Source of the DNA: Pseudomonas putida
GTDB taxonomy: Bacteria; Pseudomonadota; Gammaproteobacteria; Pseudomonadales; Pseudomonadaceae
Direction: 5' to 3'
DNA: 64,000 nt
Assembly (NCBI GenBank): GCA_041071465.1
Contig: CP163498.1
Coordinates: 4,606,001 to 4,670,000 of the forward strand
Shown: in pieces, positions 25,702 to 33,771 of the stretch
Layout: each line of letters begins with the position of its first letter
Position numbering within the stretch: position 1 is the first letter of the stretch
Translations under genes and position numbers: made by a program
Notes under the pieces: generated by a model
Databases searched by the model: none
What the model was told of the DNA's origin: nothing
The model's input: the letters and a program-made list of their open reading frames with translations, nothing else

Positions 25702-26893
25702 CTGCTGTTCCACTTCATCGCGTCGTGATTTTCTCAAACTCGGAGCCATGCTTACCGCCGCCGGTGCGCTGCCGTTGCTGTCGAGCTTGCAGGCCCGCGC
25801 CGCCGCCGAGCCGGACGCACCGGTGCGCATCGGCTATCTGCCGATCACCGACGCCACGCCACTGCTGGTGGCGCATAACAACGGGCTGTTCGAGGCCGAA
25901 GGCATCAAGGCCGAGCGCCCGGTGCTGCTGCGCAGTTGGGCGCAGGTGATCGAGGCGTTCATCTCGGGCCAGGTCAACGTCATCCACCTGTTATCGCCGA
26001 TGACCGTATGGGCGCGCTATGGCAGCAAAGTGCCGGCCAAAGTGGTGGCCTGGAACCATGTGGGCGGTTCGGGGCTGACCGTGGCGCCCGATATCACCGA
26101 CATGAAACAGCTCGGTGGCAAGACCGTGGCGATTCCGTTCTGGTATTCGATCCACAACGTGGTACTGCAGCAGATGCTCAACGACAATGGTCTGTCGCCG
26201 GTGTCGAAGCCGGCCAATGCGCAGCTAGCTGCCAACGAAGTCAACCTGCTGGTGCTGCCGCCGTCCGACATGCCACCGGCGCTGGCCAGCAAGCGCATCG
26301 CCGGCTACATCGTTGCCGAGCCGTTCAATGCCCTGGCCGAAAACCTCAAGGTTGGCCGCGTGCAGCGCTTTACCGGCGATGTGTGGCGCAATCACGCCTG
26401 CTGCGTGGTGTTCATGCACGAACATGACCTGAACAACCGTCCAGAGTGGTCGCAGAAGGTGGTCAACGCCATCGTCAAGGCCCAGCACTGGACCCGCGAC
26501 CACCGCGCCGAGGCCGCGGCCTTGCTGTCCAAGGCCGGCCCCAACAAGTACACCCCGCACGAGCCTGCGGTGTTGGCCAAGGTTCTGGCGCCTGCCGCCG
26601 AGGACCGTGCAGGCTATATTGCCAGTGGCGCCATTCGCCATCAGCAGTGGGACGAAAAACGCATCGACTTCCAGCCATACCCGTTCCCGAGCTACACCGA
26701 AGAGCTGGTCAAGCGCCTGAAAACCACCCTGATCGAAGGCGACAACGGCTTCCTGGCCGGGCTGGACCCGGCGCAGACCGCCCGCGACCTGGTCGACGAT
26801 CGCTTCGTGCGCAATGCCATCGCTGCAGTCGGCGGCCCGTCGGTGTTCGGCATTGCCGACAACTTCGAGCGTAGCGAGGAGTTCGCGGTCTGA
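25688..26893 (+). CDS. ABC importer substrate-binding protein (NrtA/SsuA-like) with Tat signal
   Basis: A 401-residue periplasmic binding protein. The N-terminus carries a twin-arginine signal (SSRRDFLKLGAMLTAAGALP) preceded by an unusual MCMDDCC cluster. The mature part starts near PVRIGYLPITDATPLLVAHNNGLF, the NMT1/NrtA-type opening. Starts after GGAGG at 25677-25681, inside the end of the ATPase gene. Tat export suggests folding or cofactor loading before secretion. The ligand may be a small organosulfur, nitrogen or carboxylate compound; sequence alone does not decide. Confidence 0.9.
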   Translation: MCMDDCCSTSSRRDFLKLGAMLTAAGALPLLSSLQARAAAEPDAPVRIGYLPITDATPLLVAHNNGLFEAEGIKAERPVLLRSWAQVIEAFISGQVNVIHLLSPMTVWARYGSKVPAKVVAWNHVGGSGLTVAPDITDMKQLGGKTVAIPFWYSIHNVVLQQMLNDNGLSPVSKPANAQLAANEVNLLVLPPSDMPPALASKRIAGYIVAEPFNALAENLKVGRVQRFTGDVWRNHACCVVFMHEHDLNNRPEWSQKVVNAIVKAQHWTRDHRAEAAALLSKAGPNKYTPHEPAVLAKVLAPAAEDRAGYIASGAIRHQQWDEKRIDFQPYPFPSYTEELVKRLKTTLIEGDNGFLAGLDPAQTARDLVDDRFVRNAIAAVGGPSVFGIADNFERSEEFAV

Positions 26894-27648
26894 TGCGCAC
26901 CCATGTCGTACATGCCGGCCTTGGGCTGGCCGGGTTGTTGGCCTTGTTGCTGTTGTGGTGGGCCGGTGTTGCCATGTTCGGCCAGGCCGACGGCCTGTCG
27001 GCGCGCTTTTCACCGGCGGCTACCTTGGCCAGTCTGGTCGAGCTGTTGGGGCAGGGCGAGGTCTACGGGCATATCTGGGTCAGCCTCAAGCGTATCCTGG
27101 TCGGGCTGCTGCTGGCGCTGCTGATAGGGGTACCGTTGGGCTTGCTGGTTGGCAGCTACCGGCACCTGGAGGCGGCGACCACGCCGGCGTTCCAGTTTTT
27201 GCGCATGATCTCGCCATTGTCGTGGATGCCGGTGGTGGTGATGCTGATGGGTGTGGGTGACCAGCCGATCTACTTCCTGCTGGCGTTTGCCGCGTTGTGG
27301 CCGATCTTGCTGAACACCGCGGCAGGGGTACGGCAACTGGACCCACGCTGGCTGCAACTGAGCCGCAGCTTGAGCGCCACGCGTTGGGAGACCTTGTGCA
27401 AGGTGATCGTGCCGGGGGTGATCGGCCATGTGCTGACCGGGGTGCGTCTGGCCATCGGTATTCTGTGGATCGTGCTGGTACCGTGCGAAATGCTGGGCGT
27501 GAGTGCGGGGCTTGGGTATTTCATTCTCGATACCCGCGACCGGCTGGCGTACTCCGAGCTGATGGCGATGGTGCTGCTGATTGGCGTGCTGGGGTTTGTG
27601 CTGGATGCCCTGGCGCGTGGGCTGCATCGACGCTGGGTACACGGTTGA
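26893..27648 (+). CDS. ABC importer permease subunit (SsuC/TauC-like)
   Basis: A 251-residue membrane protein with about six helices and the BPD_transp_1 EAA-loop region (ISPLSWMPVVVMLMGVG ... LARGLHRRW at the end). ATG overlaps the binding-protein stop (TGATG). Completes the importer; probably works as a homodimer as in the sulfonate and nitrate systems. Confidence 0.92.
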   Translation: MRTHVVHAGLGLAGLLALLLLWWAGVAMFGQADGLSARFSPAATLASLVELLGQGEVYGHIWVSLKRILVGLLLALLIGVPLGLLVGSYRHLEAATTPAFQFLRMISPLSWMPVVVMLMGVGDQPIYFLLAFAALWPILLNTAAGVRQLDPRWLQLSRSLSATRWETLCKVIVPGVIGHVLTGVRLAIGILWIVLVPCEMLGVSAGLGYFILDTRDRLAYSELMAMVLLIGVLGFVLDALARGLHRRWVHG

Positions 27649-27658
27649 CGGGGCAATG

Positions 27659-27691
27659 GGGCTTCTCGCGGGCATGCCCGCGATGAAGCCC
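27659..27691. terminator. REP-like bidirectional terminator after the ABC operon
   Basis: GGGCTTC-T-CGCGGGC and GCCCGCG-AT-GAAGCCC form a long hairpin between convergent stops (27648 and 27697). Confidence 0.65.
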
Positions 27692-27696
27692 TACGC

Positions 27697-28383
27697 TCAA
27701 TGCACGGTTTTGCGCTGCCGCACACATTCCTGGGCTTGAGCGGCCAATTCATCCAGCCGCTCATCGCGCATCTGCTCCGCTTCGATCATCGCATCCTCAC
27801 CTTGCTGGTTAAGCAGGTAGGTATGAATCTGCAGCACTTCAGCCGTCTGATAAATCGGCGCAATGTCCAATCGCCCTATCAATGCGCCGCTGGCTTGCCC
27901 GGTGCTACTCATCAGCACTTGCGGACCATTGGCGGCCACCGCCTGCATACCCATGGCCTCGAACCACGGCACCTGGCTGGCGAAGGCATTGAGTTCTACA
28001 CAGGCATGGCGAGCTCGCAAGTCGTCCAGCAAGGCGCGGGCGATGCCCTGGCGGCGGTGGCTGGGGCGCACGGCCAGGAATGCCAGTGCACAGGCCTGCT
28101 GGTCGTCCTCGGCTGGCAGAGACAGGGCAAAGCCCAGCAACTGGTCCGGTGCTTCGGCATCCAGCGCCAGGGTGAGCGCAACGGCCAGGCCACGGTTGCC
28201 GTCCAGTGCTTGCAGGTACTGGTGCACTTCCATGCCGACGCCGTACTGGTATAGCGGGTACAGCGGGTTGTCGGCAGTGATGGCGACACTGCTCAGTTCG
28301 CCGACATTGTGGATTACCAGCTCGCGGATCTGGTTCTGGAAAGATTCGGGCGGCACGCTGTCGAGGCGGCTCAGGATGAACAT
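27697..28383 (-). CDS. GNAT-family N-acetyltransferase
   Basis: A 228-residue protein. The acetyl-CoA-binding segment is visible as LAFLAVRPSHRRQGIARALLDDLRA (residues about 115-140, the R/QxxGxA loop). The C-terminal 60 residues are a charged, probably helical tail. GNAT enzymes transfer acetyl groups to amines on small molecules or proteins; the acceptor here is unknown. It stands alone, convergent with the ABC operon and in the same direction as argC upstream. Confidence 0.82.
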   Translation of the reverse strand: MFILSRLDSVPPESFQNQIRELVIHNVGELSSVAITADNPLYPLYQYGVGMEVHQYLQALDGNRGLAVALTLALDAEAPDQLLGFALSLPAEDDQQACALAFLAVRPSHRRQGIARALLDDLRARHACVELNAFASQVPWFEAMGMQAVAANGPQVLMSSTGQASGALIGRLDIAPIYQTAEVLQIHTYLLNQQGEDAMIEAEQMRDERLDELAAQAQECVRQRKTVH

Positions 28384-28463
28384 CGGGGGGCAGGCTCCGG
28401 CGGGTGAGATTACAGCCCGCGCTGTGTTGGCGCGGGTTGTACAGTCTAACCGGTTTTGCCGTA

Positions 28464-29405
28464 TCAGCCTTGTGCCTGTAATGCACCGAGCATCAGGTCG
28501 AGGTTTTGCACCGCAGCACCCGAGGCGCCTTTACCCAGGTTGTCGAACACGGCGGTGAGCAGGACCTGGCCATGCTCGGGGTTGGCGTACAGCGCCAGGC
28601 GCAGGTTGTTGCTGTCGTTCAATGCCTCGGGGTCGAGGTTTGCCGCAGCGCCGTGCTGGTGCAAGGGCATCATCTGGACGTGCCGGGCACCCTGGTAATG
28701 CTGCTCCAGGCAGGCCTGCAACTGTTCGGCGTTGACCTGCCCAGGCAGCAGGCGCAGCTGCAGTGGAATGCTCAACACGATACCTTGGCGGTAGGCGCCG
28801 TAACCGGGCATGAACATCGGCCGCGCCGACAGCCCTGCGTGCTGCTGAATTTCCGGCACGTGCTTGTGCGCCAGTTCCAGGCCATACAACTGCAAGGCCG
28901 GGGCTTTGCCCGCGCCGGGTTGTTCATGCCGCTCCACCGCAGTGCGCCCGCCGCCGGAGTAGCCGGAGATGGCATGGATGTTCAGTGGGTAATCTGCAGG
29001 CAACAGGCTAGCCTTGACCAGCGGCCGTAGCAAGGCGATGGCACCCGTGGGGTAGCAACCTGGGTTGCTGACCCGCTTGCTGTTCGCGATACGCTCGGCT
29101 TGTCGCTCGTCAAGTTCCGGCAGGCCATACACCCAGCCTGGCGTGATGCGGTGCGCGGAGCTGGCGTCGATCACCCGCACGTGTGGGTTGCTGATTGCTG
29201 CCACGGCCTCACGTGCAGCATCGTCGGGCAGGCACAGCAGCGCGATGTCGGCGCTGTTGATCGCCTCGCGGCGGCGTTGCGGGTCTTTGCGCTCGGCCTC
29301 GGGCAGGGTCAGCAGGCGCAGGTCGCCACGGCCCTGCAGGCGGGCATGAATTTGCAGGCCGGTGGTGCCTTGGTCGCCATCGATGAAGACAACAGGGGTG
29401 TGCAT
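28464..29405 (-). CDS. argC: N-acetyl-gamma-glutamyl-phosphate reductase (short type)
   Basis: A 313-residue NADPH-dependent reductase of arginine biosynthesis, making N-acetylglutamate semialdehyde. The N-terminal Rossmann segment [18 protein letters not shown], active-site Cys in [15 protein letters not shown] (near residue 118), and [12 protein letters not shown] are family marks. At 313 residues it belongs to the shorter argC2 type; P. putida normally has another, longer ArgC elsewhere. Divergent from a LysR regulator, with 106 bases between. Confidence 0.88.
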   Translation of the reverse strand: MHTPVVFIDGDQGTTGLQIHARLQGRGDLRLLTLPEAERKDPQRRREAINSADIALLCLPDDAAREAVAAISNPHVRVIDASSAHRITPGWVYGLPELDERQAERIANSKRVSNPGCYPTGAIALLRPLVKASLLPADYPLNIHAISGYSGGGRTAVERHEQPGAGKAPALQLYGLELAHKHVPEIQQHAGLSARPMFMPGYGAYRQGIVLSIPLQLRLLPGQVNAEQLQACLEQHYQGARHVQMMPLHQHGAAANLDPEALNDSNNLRLALYANPEHGQVLLTAVFDNLGKGASGAAVQNLDLMLGALQAQG

Positions 29406-29511
29406 GGTCGGGTCCGGTTGGGGAAGGATGGCCTATGCTCGCCTGTGGCTTTGCTAATGAAAATTTGAATATGATGATCGACATGTTCATTTTTTCTGAA
29501 TTGATCCGACC

Positions 29512-30708
29512 ATGCGCGAAATCAGCCTCGACCGCCTCCGCACGTTGGTGGTCATCACCGACCTGGGTTCATTTGCCGAGGCCGCCCGCCAGCTCAACCT
29601 GGCGCCGCCCACCATCAGCCTGCACGTGGCTGAACTGGAGGCGCGAGTGGGGGCCCCGTTGCTTACCCGCACCCGTGGTCAGGTGCGGCCCACGGCCATC
29701 GGCGAAACACTGCTGCTACGTGCCCGCCGCCTGTTGGCGGACGCCGACCTGGCGCTGGACGAAGTACGCCGGCAGGTCGAGGGGTTGACTGGGCGGGTGC
29801 GCCTGGGCGCTTCTACCGGCGCCATCGCCCATTTGCTGCCACAAGCCTTGGCGCGGCTGCGCATGGAGCACCCCGGGATCGACGTGCAGGTACAGGTGCT
29901 GACCTCACAGGCCTCGCTCACGCGCCTGCGTGAAGGCACGCTGGATATCGGCCTGGTGGCCTTGCCGCAGGTGGCCGGCAAAGGGCTGATGGTCACCCCC
30001 TGGCGGCGCGACCCGATTCTTGCCTATGTGCCGGCCGACTGGCAGCCACCGGCAAGGGTCACGCCGGGCTGGTTGGCGCAGCGGGCATTGATTCTCAACG
30101 ACAGCACTACCCAGCTGTCACGGGTGACCGGGGAATGGTTCGCGACAGCGGGGTTGTACCCCACGCCGCGCATCGAGCTGAACTACAACGATGCGATCAA
30201 GAGCCTGGTCGGCGCCGGCTACGGGGCGACGCTGTTGCCGCAGGAGGGGGAGGCGGCCGAGCTGGACCGGCGTATTGCTCGCCGGCCATTGCGGCCGGGG
30301 TTGTGGCGGCAGTTGGGCATTGCTTGCCGGGCGGGGCAGGCAGAGCGGGCCACGGGGTATGTGCTGCAAGCGTTGGAGCGGTTACGGCAATCAGGGGCCG
30401 CTCGGCGGCCCCAGGCCTCAACGCCGCTCTCGCGCCCGGACTGCGGTCACGGTCTCGCCACCGACACCCCAGTTATCGGTTGGCACCTCCTCGATCACCA
30501 CAAAGGTACTGGCAGGCGGCTTCCCCAGCACCTCCTGCAGCATACGGGTCGTCTGTTCGATCAACTGGCGCTTGTGCTCAGCGCTCACCCCTTCATCGGT
30601 TACGCGAATATGGACATAAGGCATGGTTGCTTGCTCCTCGGGTCAATGCCATGTGCCGGCGGTACTGCCGCCATCCACCGGCAGGATGACGCCGCTGACG
30701 AAGCGTGA
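29512..30708 (+). CDS. LysR-family regulator with an anomalous C-terminal extension
   Basis: The first 305 residues are a normal LysR protein: HTH with FAEAARQLNLAPPTISLHVAELE and a substrate-binding domain to about GYVLQALERLRQ. The open frame then continues another 93 residues through a strong hairpin (30394-30412) and antisense across the tautomerase gene at 30418-30624. That part is Arg/His/Pro-rich shadow sequence unlike any LysR tail. The true gene probably ends near 30390; a lost stop codon (mutation or sequence error) is the simplest explanation. Divergent from argC, which it may regulate. Confidence 0.8.
   Translation: MREISLDRLRTLVVITDLGSFAEAARQLNLAPPTISLHVAELEARVGAPLLTRTRGQVRPTAIGETLLLRARRLLADADLALDEVRRQVEGLTGRVRLGASTGAIAHLLPQALARLRMEHPGIDVQVQVLTSQASLTRLREGTLDIGLVALPQVAGKGLMVTPWRRDPILAYVPADWQPPARVTPGWLAQRALILNDSTTQLSRVTGEWFATAGLYPTPRIELNYNDAIKSLVGAGYGATLLPQEGEAAELDRRIARRPLRPGLWRQLGIACRAGQAERATGYVLQALERLRQSGAARRPQASTPLSRPDCGHGLATDTPVIGWHLLDHHKGTGRRLPQHLLQHTGRLFDQLALVLSAHPFIGYANMDIRHGCLLLGSMPCAGGTAAIHRQDDAADEA
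30394..30412. terminator. Bidirectional terminator between LysR and tautomerase genes
   Basis: GGGGCCGC-TCG-GCGGCCCC is a perfect 8-bp stem, just outside the tautomerase stop (30418, minus) and where the LysR gene should end. Its position argues that the long LysR read-through is not real. Confidence 0.6.
30418..30624 (-). CDS. 4-oxalocrotonate tautomerase-family enzyme
   Basis: A 68-residue protein with the catalytic N-terminal proline (MPYVHIRVTDEG) and VIEEVPTDNWGVGGE, typical of the 4-OT/YwhB small tautomerases, which shuttle protons on enol/keto acids through Pro-1 as hexamers. Start follows GAGGAG. It lies 18 bp after the SDR gene stop, so the two are one operon, probably under the LysR at 31502. 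Confidence 0.9.
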   Translation of the reverse strand: MPYVHIRVTDEGVSAEHKRQLIEQTTRMLQEVLGKPPASTFVVIEEVPTDNWGVGGETVTAVRARERR

Positions 30709-31377
30709 ATCGGCCAGGTACAACACCGCGTCCACCACGTCCTGGGGCGAACCGGTGCGGCCGCTTGGCGACAGTGCGCCCATCCCCTGAACATTGTCGC
30801 CATGCAGGGGGGTCTCGATGATCCCCGGCGCCACGGCATTCACCTGCACGCCGCTGGCCGCCAGTTCCAGCGCCAGGCCTTTGACCGCCTGGTTCAGGCC
30901 GCCTTTTACCAACACCGGCAGCAGGGCTGGTACGCGGGTATCCGGCTGCAGGGCGATGGAGGCCGTGATGGCGATGATCTGCCCATGCCCTTGCTGGGTC
31001 ATGATCCGCGCTGCTTCCTGGGCTGGGTAGAAAAAGCCTTTGAGGTTGGTGCCGACCAACGCGTCCACATCCATTGCAGTGTATTCGGCAAACCGTTTGG
31101 CAATGAAAATGCCGGCGTTGTTGATCAGGATGTCCACACCGCCAAAGGTGTGAGCGGCCTTGGCGAACAAGCGTTGCGCCGTGGCCGGTTCGGCGATGTC
31201 ACCCGCTACGCCAATAAACCGCGAAGCGTTGCCGAGGCGAGCGGCGGCCTGCTCCAGGCGTGCCTCGCTGCGGGCATTGCCGACGACGTTGTCGCCGCGT
31301 TCCAGGAAGGCCTCGGCCAGGGCAAAACCCAGGCCGCTGGAGGCCCCAGTGATGATGACGGTACGTGGCTTGTTCAT
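30643..31377 (-). CDS. Short-chain dehydrogenase/reductase
   Basis: A 244-residue classical SDR. Cofactor motif TGASSGLGFALAEAF (TGxxxGxG, residues about 10-24), NNAG at DILINNAGIF, and the C-terminal VSGVILPVDGGSTAGTW are clear. The usual YxxxK is atypical: after the Ser in ITASIALQ I read LLPVLVKGGLNQAV, where Leu or Pro stands in place of Tyr with the Lys kept. This may alter catalysis and deserves a check. Divergent from a LysR gene; operonic with the tautomerase. Confidence 0.88.
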   Translation of the reverse strand: MNKPRTVIITGASSGLGFALAEAFLERGDNVVGNARSEARLEQAAARLGNASRFIGVAGDIAEPATAQRLFAKAAHTFGGVDILINNAGIFIAKRFAEYTAMDVDALVGTNLKGFFYPAQEAARIMTQQGHGQIIAITASIALQPDTRVPALLPVLVKGGLNQAVKGLALELAASGVQVNAVAPGIIETPLHGDNVQGMGALSPSGRTGSPQDVVDAVLYLADSRFVSGVILPVDGGSTAGTWH

Positions 31378-31501
31378 GTGCTTGGTCTCCAGTGAATTGA
31401 GCCATCGGCTCGATGTGGACTCACTGTAATTGGCTACCGATGCTTGAAAAATAAGGCGCGAGGCATTTCAATCGATACACCATGTAATTAATTGAGCCGC
31501 C

Positions 31502-32422
31502 ATGCCCCGCCATTTCGATGACTTGCAACTGGGTAGCCTTGAGCTGTTCTGCCTGGCCGCCGACAGTGGCAGCTTCACTGCCGCAGCCGCACTGGCCGGC
31601 GTCACGCCGGCGGCGGTCAGCCGCAACGTGGCGCGTCTGGAGGAGCGCCTGGGGGTACGGTTGTTTGTCCGTACCACGCGGCAAATTCGCCTGTCCGCAG
31701 CGGGCCATGCCTATTACCTGCAATGCCGACAGGCGCTAGGGCAACTGGTCGAAGCCGAACGCCAGGTAACGGGTGGGCAGATCGAGCCCAGTGGCTTACT
31801 GCGCATCAGTGCGCCCACGCCCTATGCCCATCATCGGTTACTGCCGCTGCTGCCGCGCTTTCGCCAGCGCTACCCGCAGGTGCGGGTGGACGTGCATGTC
31901 AGCAACCGCAACGTCGATTTTGCCGAGGAACCCTTCGACCTGGCCATTCGTGGCCGCGAACCGGCCGACTCACGGCTGGTGGCGCGTCGGCTTGAGGATG
32001 CCGAGCTGGTGGTGGTGGCCACCCCGGGCTACCTGGCCGGTGCCGGCATGCCGCAGGTGCCACAGGACTTGCAGCACCACGAGTGCATCCAGTTTGAAAT
32101 GCCCAGCAGTGGCCGCCGCCCGCCGTGGACCTTTCGCCAGGATGGTCGTCAGGTGGAAGTGGAAACGCAGGGGGCGTTCACCTGCCTGGGCGACTTTCTA
32201 GCCACGGCCACGCTGGTGCGCCACGGCGGCGGGCTGATGCAGGCTTATCGCTTTACTGTGCAAGACGCATTGGTCAGCGGCGAACTGGTCGAGGTGCTGA
32301 CGGCGTTTGGCGGCACCTCTCGGCCCTTCATGTTGATCTACCCGCAGGCACGGCACATGCCATTGCGGGTGCGGGTGTTCATCGATTTCCTGTTCGCCGA
32401 GGCCGGGCAACCGCTGAGCTGA
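31502..32422 (+). CDS. LysR-family transcriptional regulator
   Basis: A 306-residue LysR protein. HTH is in GSFTAAAALAGVTPAAVSRNV (residues about 24-44, opening MPRHFDDLQLGSLELFC); the substrate-binding domain includes GLLRISAPTPYAHHRLLPLL and FAEEPFDLAIRG. This CrgA/AaeR-like type commonly controls a divergent oxidoreductase. The 124-base gap to the SDR gene contains two TGTAATT half-motifs (near 31425 and 31482) suited to LysR binding. Predicted regulator of the SDR-tautomerase pair. Confidence 0.92.
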   Translation: MPRHFDDLQLGSLELFCLAADSGSFTAAAALAGVTPAAVSRNVARLEERLGVRLFVRTTRQIRLSAAGHAYYLQCRQALGQLVEAERQVTGGQIEPSGLLRISAPTPYAHHRLLPLLPRFRQRYPQVRVDVHVSNRNVDFAEEPFDLAIRGREPADSRLVARRLEDAELVVVATPGYLAGAGMPQVPQDLQHHECIQFEMPSSGRRPPWTFRQDGRQVEVETQGAFTCLGDFLATATLVRHGGGLMQAYRFTVQDALVSGELVEVLTAFGGTSRPFMLIYPQARHMPLRVRVFIDFLFAEAGQPLS

Positions 32423-32516
32423 CGTGGTGCGGTGCAGGCATGGGCCGACTATGCTTTTGGCTGCGCCGAGCCGAATAGGCCTCGACGAACCTTACGGTTT
32501 TCCAGGAGAACGCTCC

Positions 32517-32789
32517 ATGAAATCCATGAAATGCATACCCTTGCTGGTGATTACCTCCGTCCTCGCTTTTGCCGCACACGCAGACCCAGCAAGCAACTGT
32601 GCGGCCAAGATCAAGGAACTGGAGGATTTCCATAAAGCCAGTGGTCAGGCGATGCATGGCGGCATGGCCCATGACTTCAAAGTTCATCTGCAAAATGCCA
32701 AAGATGCTCAGAGCAAGGGTGACATGGCTCAATGTCAGGCCTCTGCGGACCAAGCCAAGACCATCTATAACAAGGCTCGTAGCAAATAA
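32517..32789 (+). CDS. Small periplasmic protein (DUF1090-like)
   Basis: A 90-residue protein with a clear Sec signal (MKCIPLLVITSVLAFAAHA, cut before DPASN). The mature part is helical and charged, with two cysteines (SNCAAKIKELED and MAQCQASADQAK) that could form a disulfide. Size, Cys spacing and helical content resemble the YqjC/DUF1090 family, though I am not certain. Start at 32517 after CAGGAG. Function unknown; no operon partner. Confidence 0.72.
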   Translation: MKSMKCIPLLVITSVLAFAAHADPASNCAAKIKELEDFHKASGQAMHGGMAHDFKVHLQNAKDAQSKGDMAQCQASADQAKTIYNKARSK

Positions 32790-32795
32790 GCTCGT

Positions 32796-32833
32796 ACGGG
32801 CCTCTTCGCGGGTAAACCCGCGAAGAGGCCCGT
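32796..32833. terminator. Perfect 18-bp-stem REP hairpin between convergent genes
   Basis: ACGGGCCTCTTCGCGGGT (32796-32813) pairs without mismatch with ACCCGCGAAGAGGCCCGT (32816-32833). The core GGCCTCTTCGCGGGTAAACC is shared with the REP pair at 12969-13056. It lies between stops at 32789 and 32851. Confidence 0.75.
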
Positions 32834-32850
32834 GCAGGATGGCCCCGCCG

Positions 32851-33501
32851 TCAGAACCAGCGATCGTTCTTCTTGCGTCCCCGGGTCAGCGCCGGCAGGA
32901 TCAACCCCGCCAGCAAACCCGCACCAGCAATGCTGCCGCCATACACCATGTAGCGCATCATCACCTGCTTGTTCTCATCCCCCAGGCGCGCCTGGGTATC
33001 GCGCAGCTCCGACTGGCTTTGGTCCAGCTGCTCGTTCAGCGCCTTGTTGCGCGCCTCCAGTTCGTCGATCAGCTGTTTGCGCGAATCGAGCGTTTCCTGC
33101 ATGCCCTGCACGCGGTTTTTCCAGCTGTCGTCGATGGTCTTCAGCTGCCCGGTCAGTTCCACGACCTGGGCATCGAGCATCGGCAGGCGTTCGTTCTGTC
33201 CAGGAACCGCCTGCAGGTCGTTGCTGAGAATCCACACCACATCGCCGTTCTGCCCGCGCACCTGGCTGTAGTTGCCCTGGCTGCCGATCAGGGTGAGTTT
33301 TTGCCCGGACTTGAGCGTTCCGACGATGCGGTGGCCATCCGTCGGGCCGCTGCGCACGTAGGTGCTCAGGCTGTCGCTGACCCAGCGTGCATCGCTGGCA
33401 GGCTCTTCGGCGTGCACCGGTGCGGCAAGGGTCACCAGGGCGGCAATCAGGCCGCCGCGCAGGGCAGGGAGGACGGAAGCAATTGGGCGGGAATCGGGCA
33501 T
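32851..33501 (-). CDS. SH3-domain envelope protein (TIGR04211/YgiM-like)
   Basis: A 216-residue protein: N-terminal signal ending APVHAEEP, bacterial SH3 domain (about 30-95, YVRSGPTDGHRIVGTLKSGQKLTLIG), coiled coil (about 105-165), and a C-terminal transmembrane helix followed by a basic tail RGRKKNDRWF. This is the architecture of YgiM-type proteins anchored in the inner membrane with the SH3 domain in the periplasm. Start at 33501 puts the signal peptide first; the frame opens to 33609. Confidence 0.85.
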   Translation of the reverse strand: MPDSRPIASVLPALRGGLIAALVTLAAPVHAEEPASDARWVSDSLSTYVRSGPTDGHRIVGTLKSGQKLTLIGSQGNYSQVRGQNGDVVWILSNDLQAVPGQNERLPMLDAQVVELTGQLKTIDDSWKNRVQGMQETLDSRKQLIDELEARNKALNEQLDQSQSELRDTQARLGDENKQVMMRYMVYGGSIAGAGLLAGLILPALTRGRKKNDRWF

Positions 33502-33771
33502 GTTGGGTCTTCGCTGAAACAGGACAAAAGTAGGCCCGGTGACTGGGCCGATGAACCGGTCGGTGAGTTGACCGTCAGCCAAAGACCGTTTTTTTGTAAG
33601 CAGGTTCACTACCTGACGTCGGAAATGTCTGCAGGATGTTGCAAGGCCCGACCCAGGGCATTGCCTTGTCGATGACGCAATTGTAATGCGCCGATCACCT
33701 TGGCGTTATCTGCCGGCCGTCAATCTCGGCCCGCCGACATAACAACAAATGCGACGTTCAAGGAGCATCGG

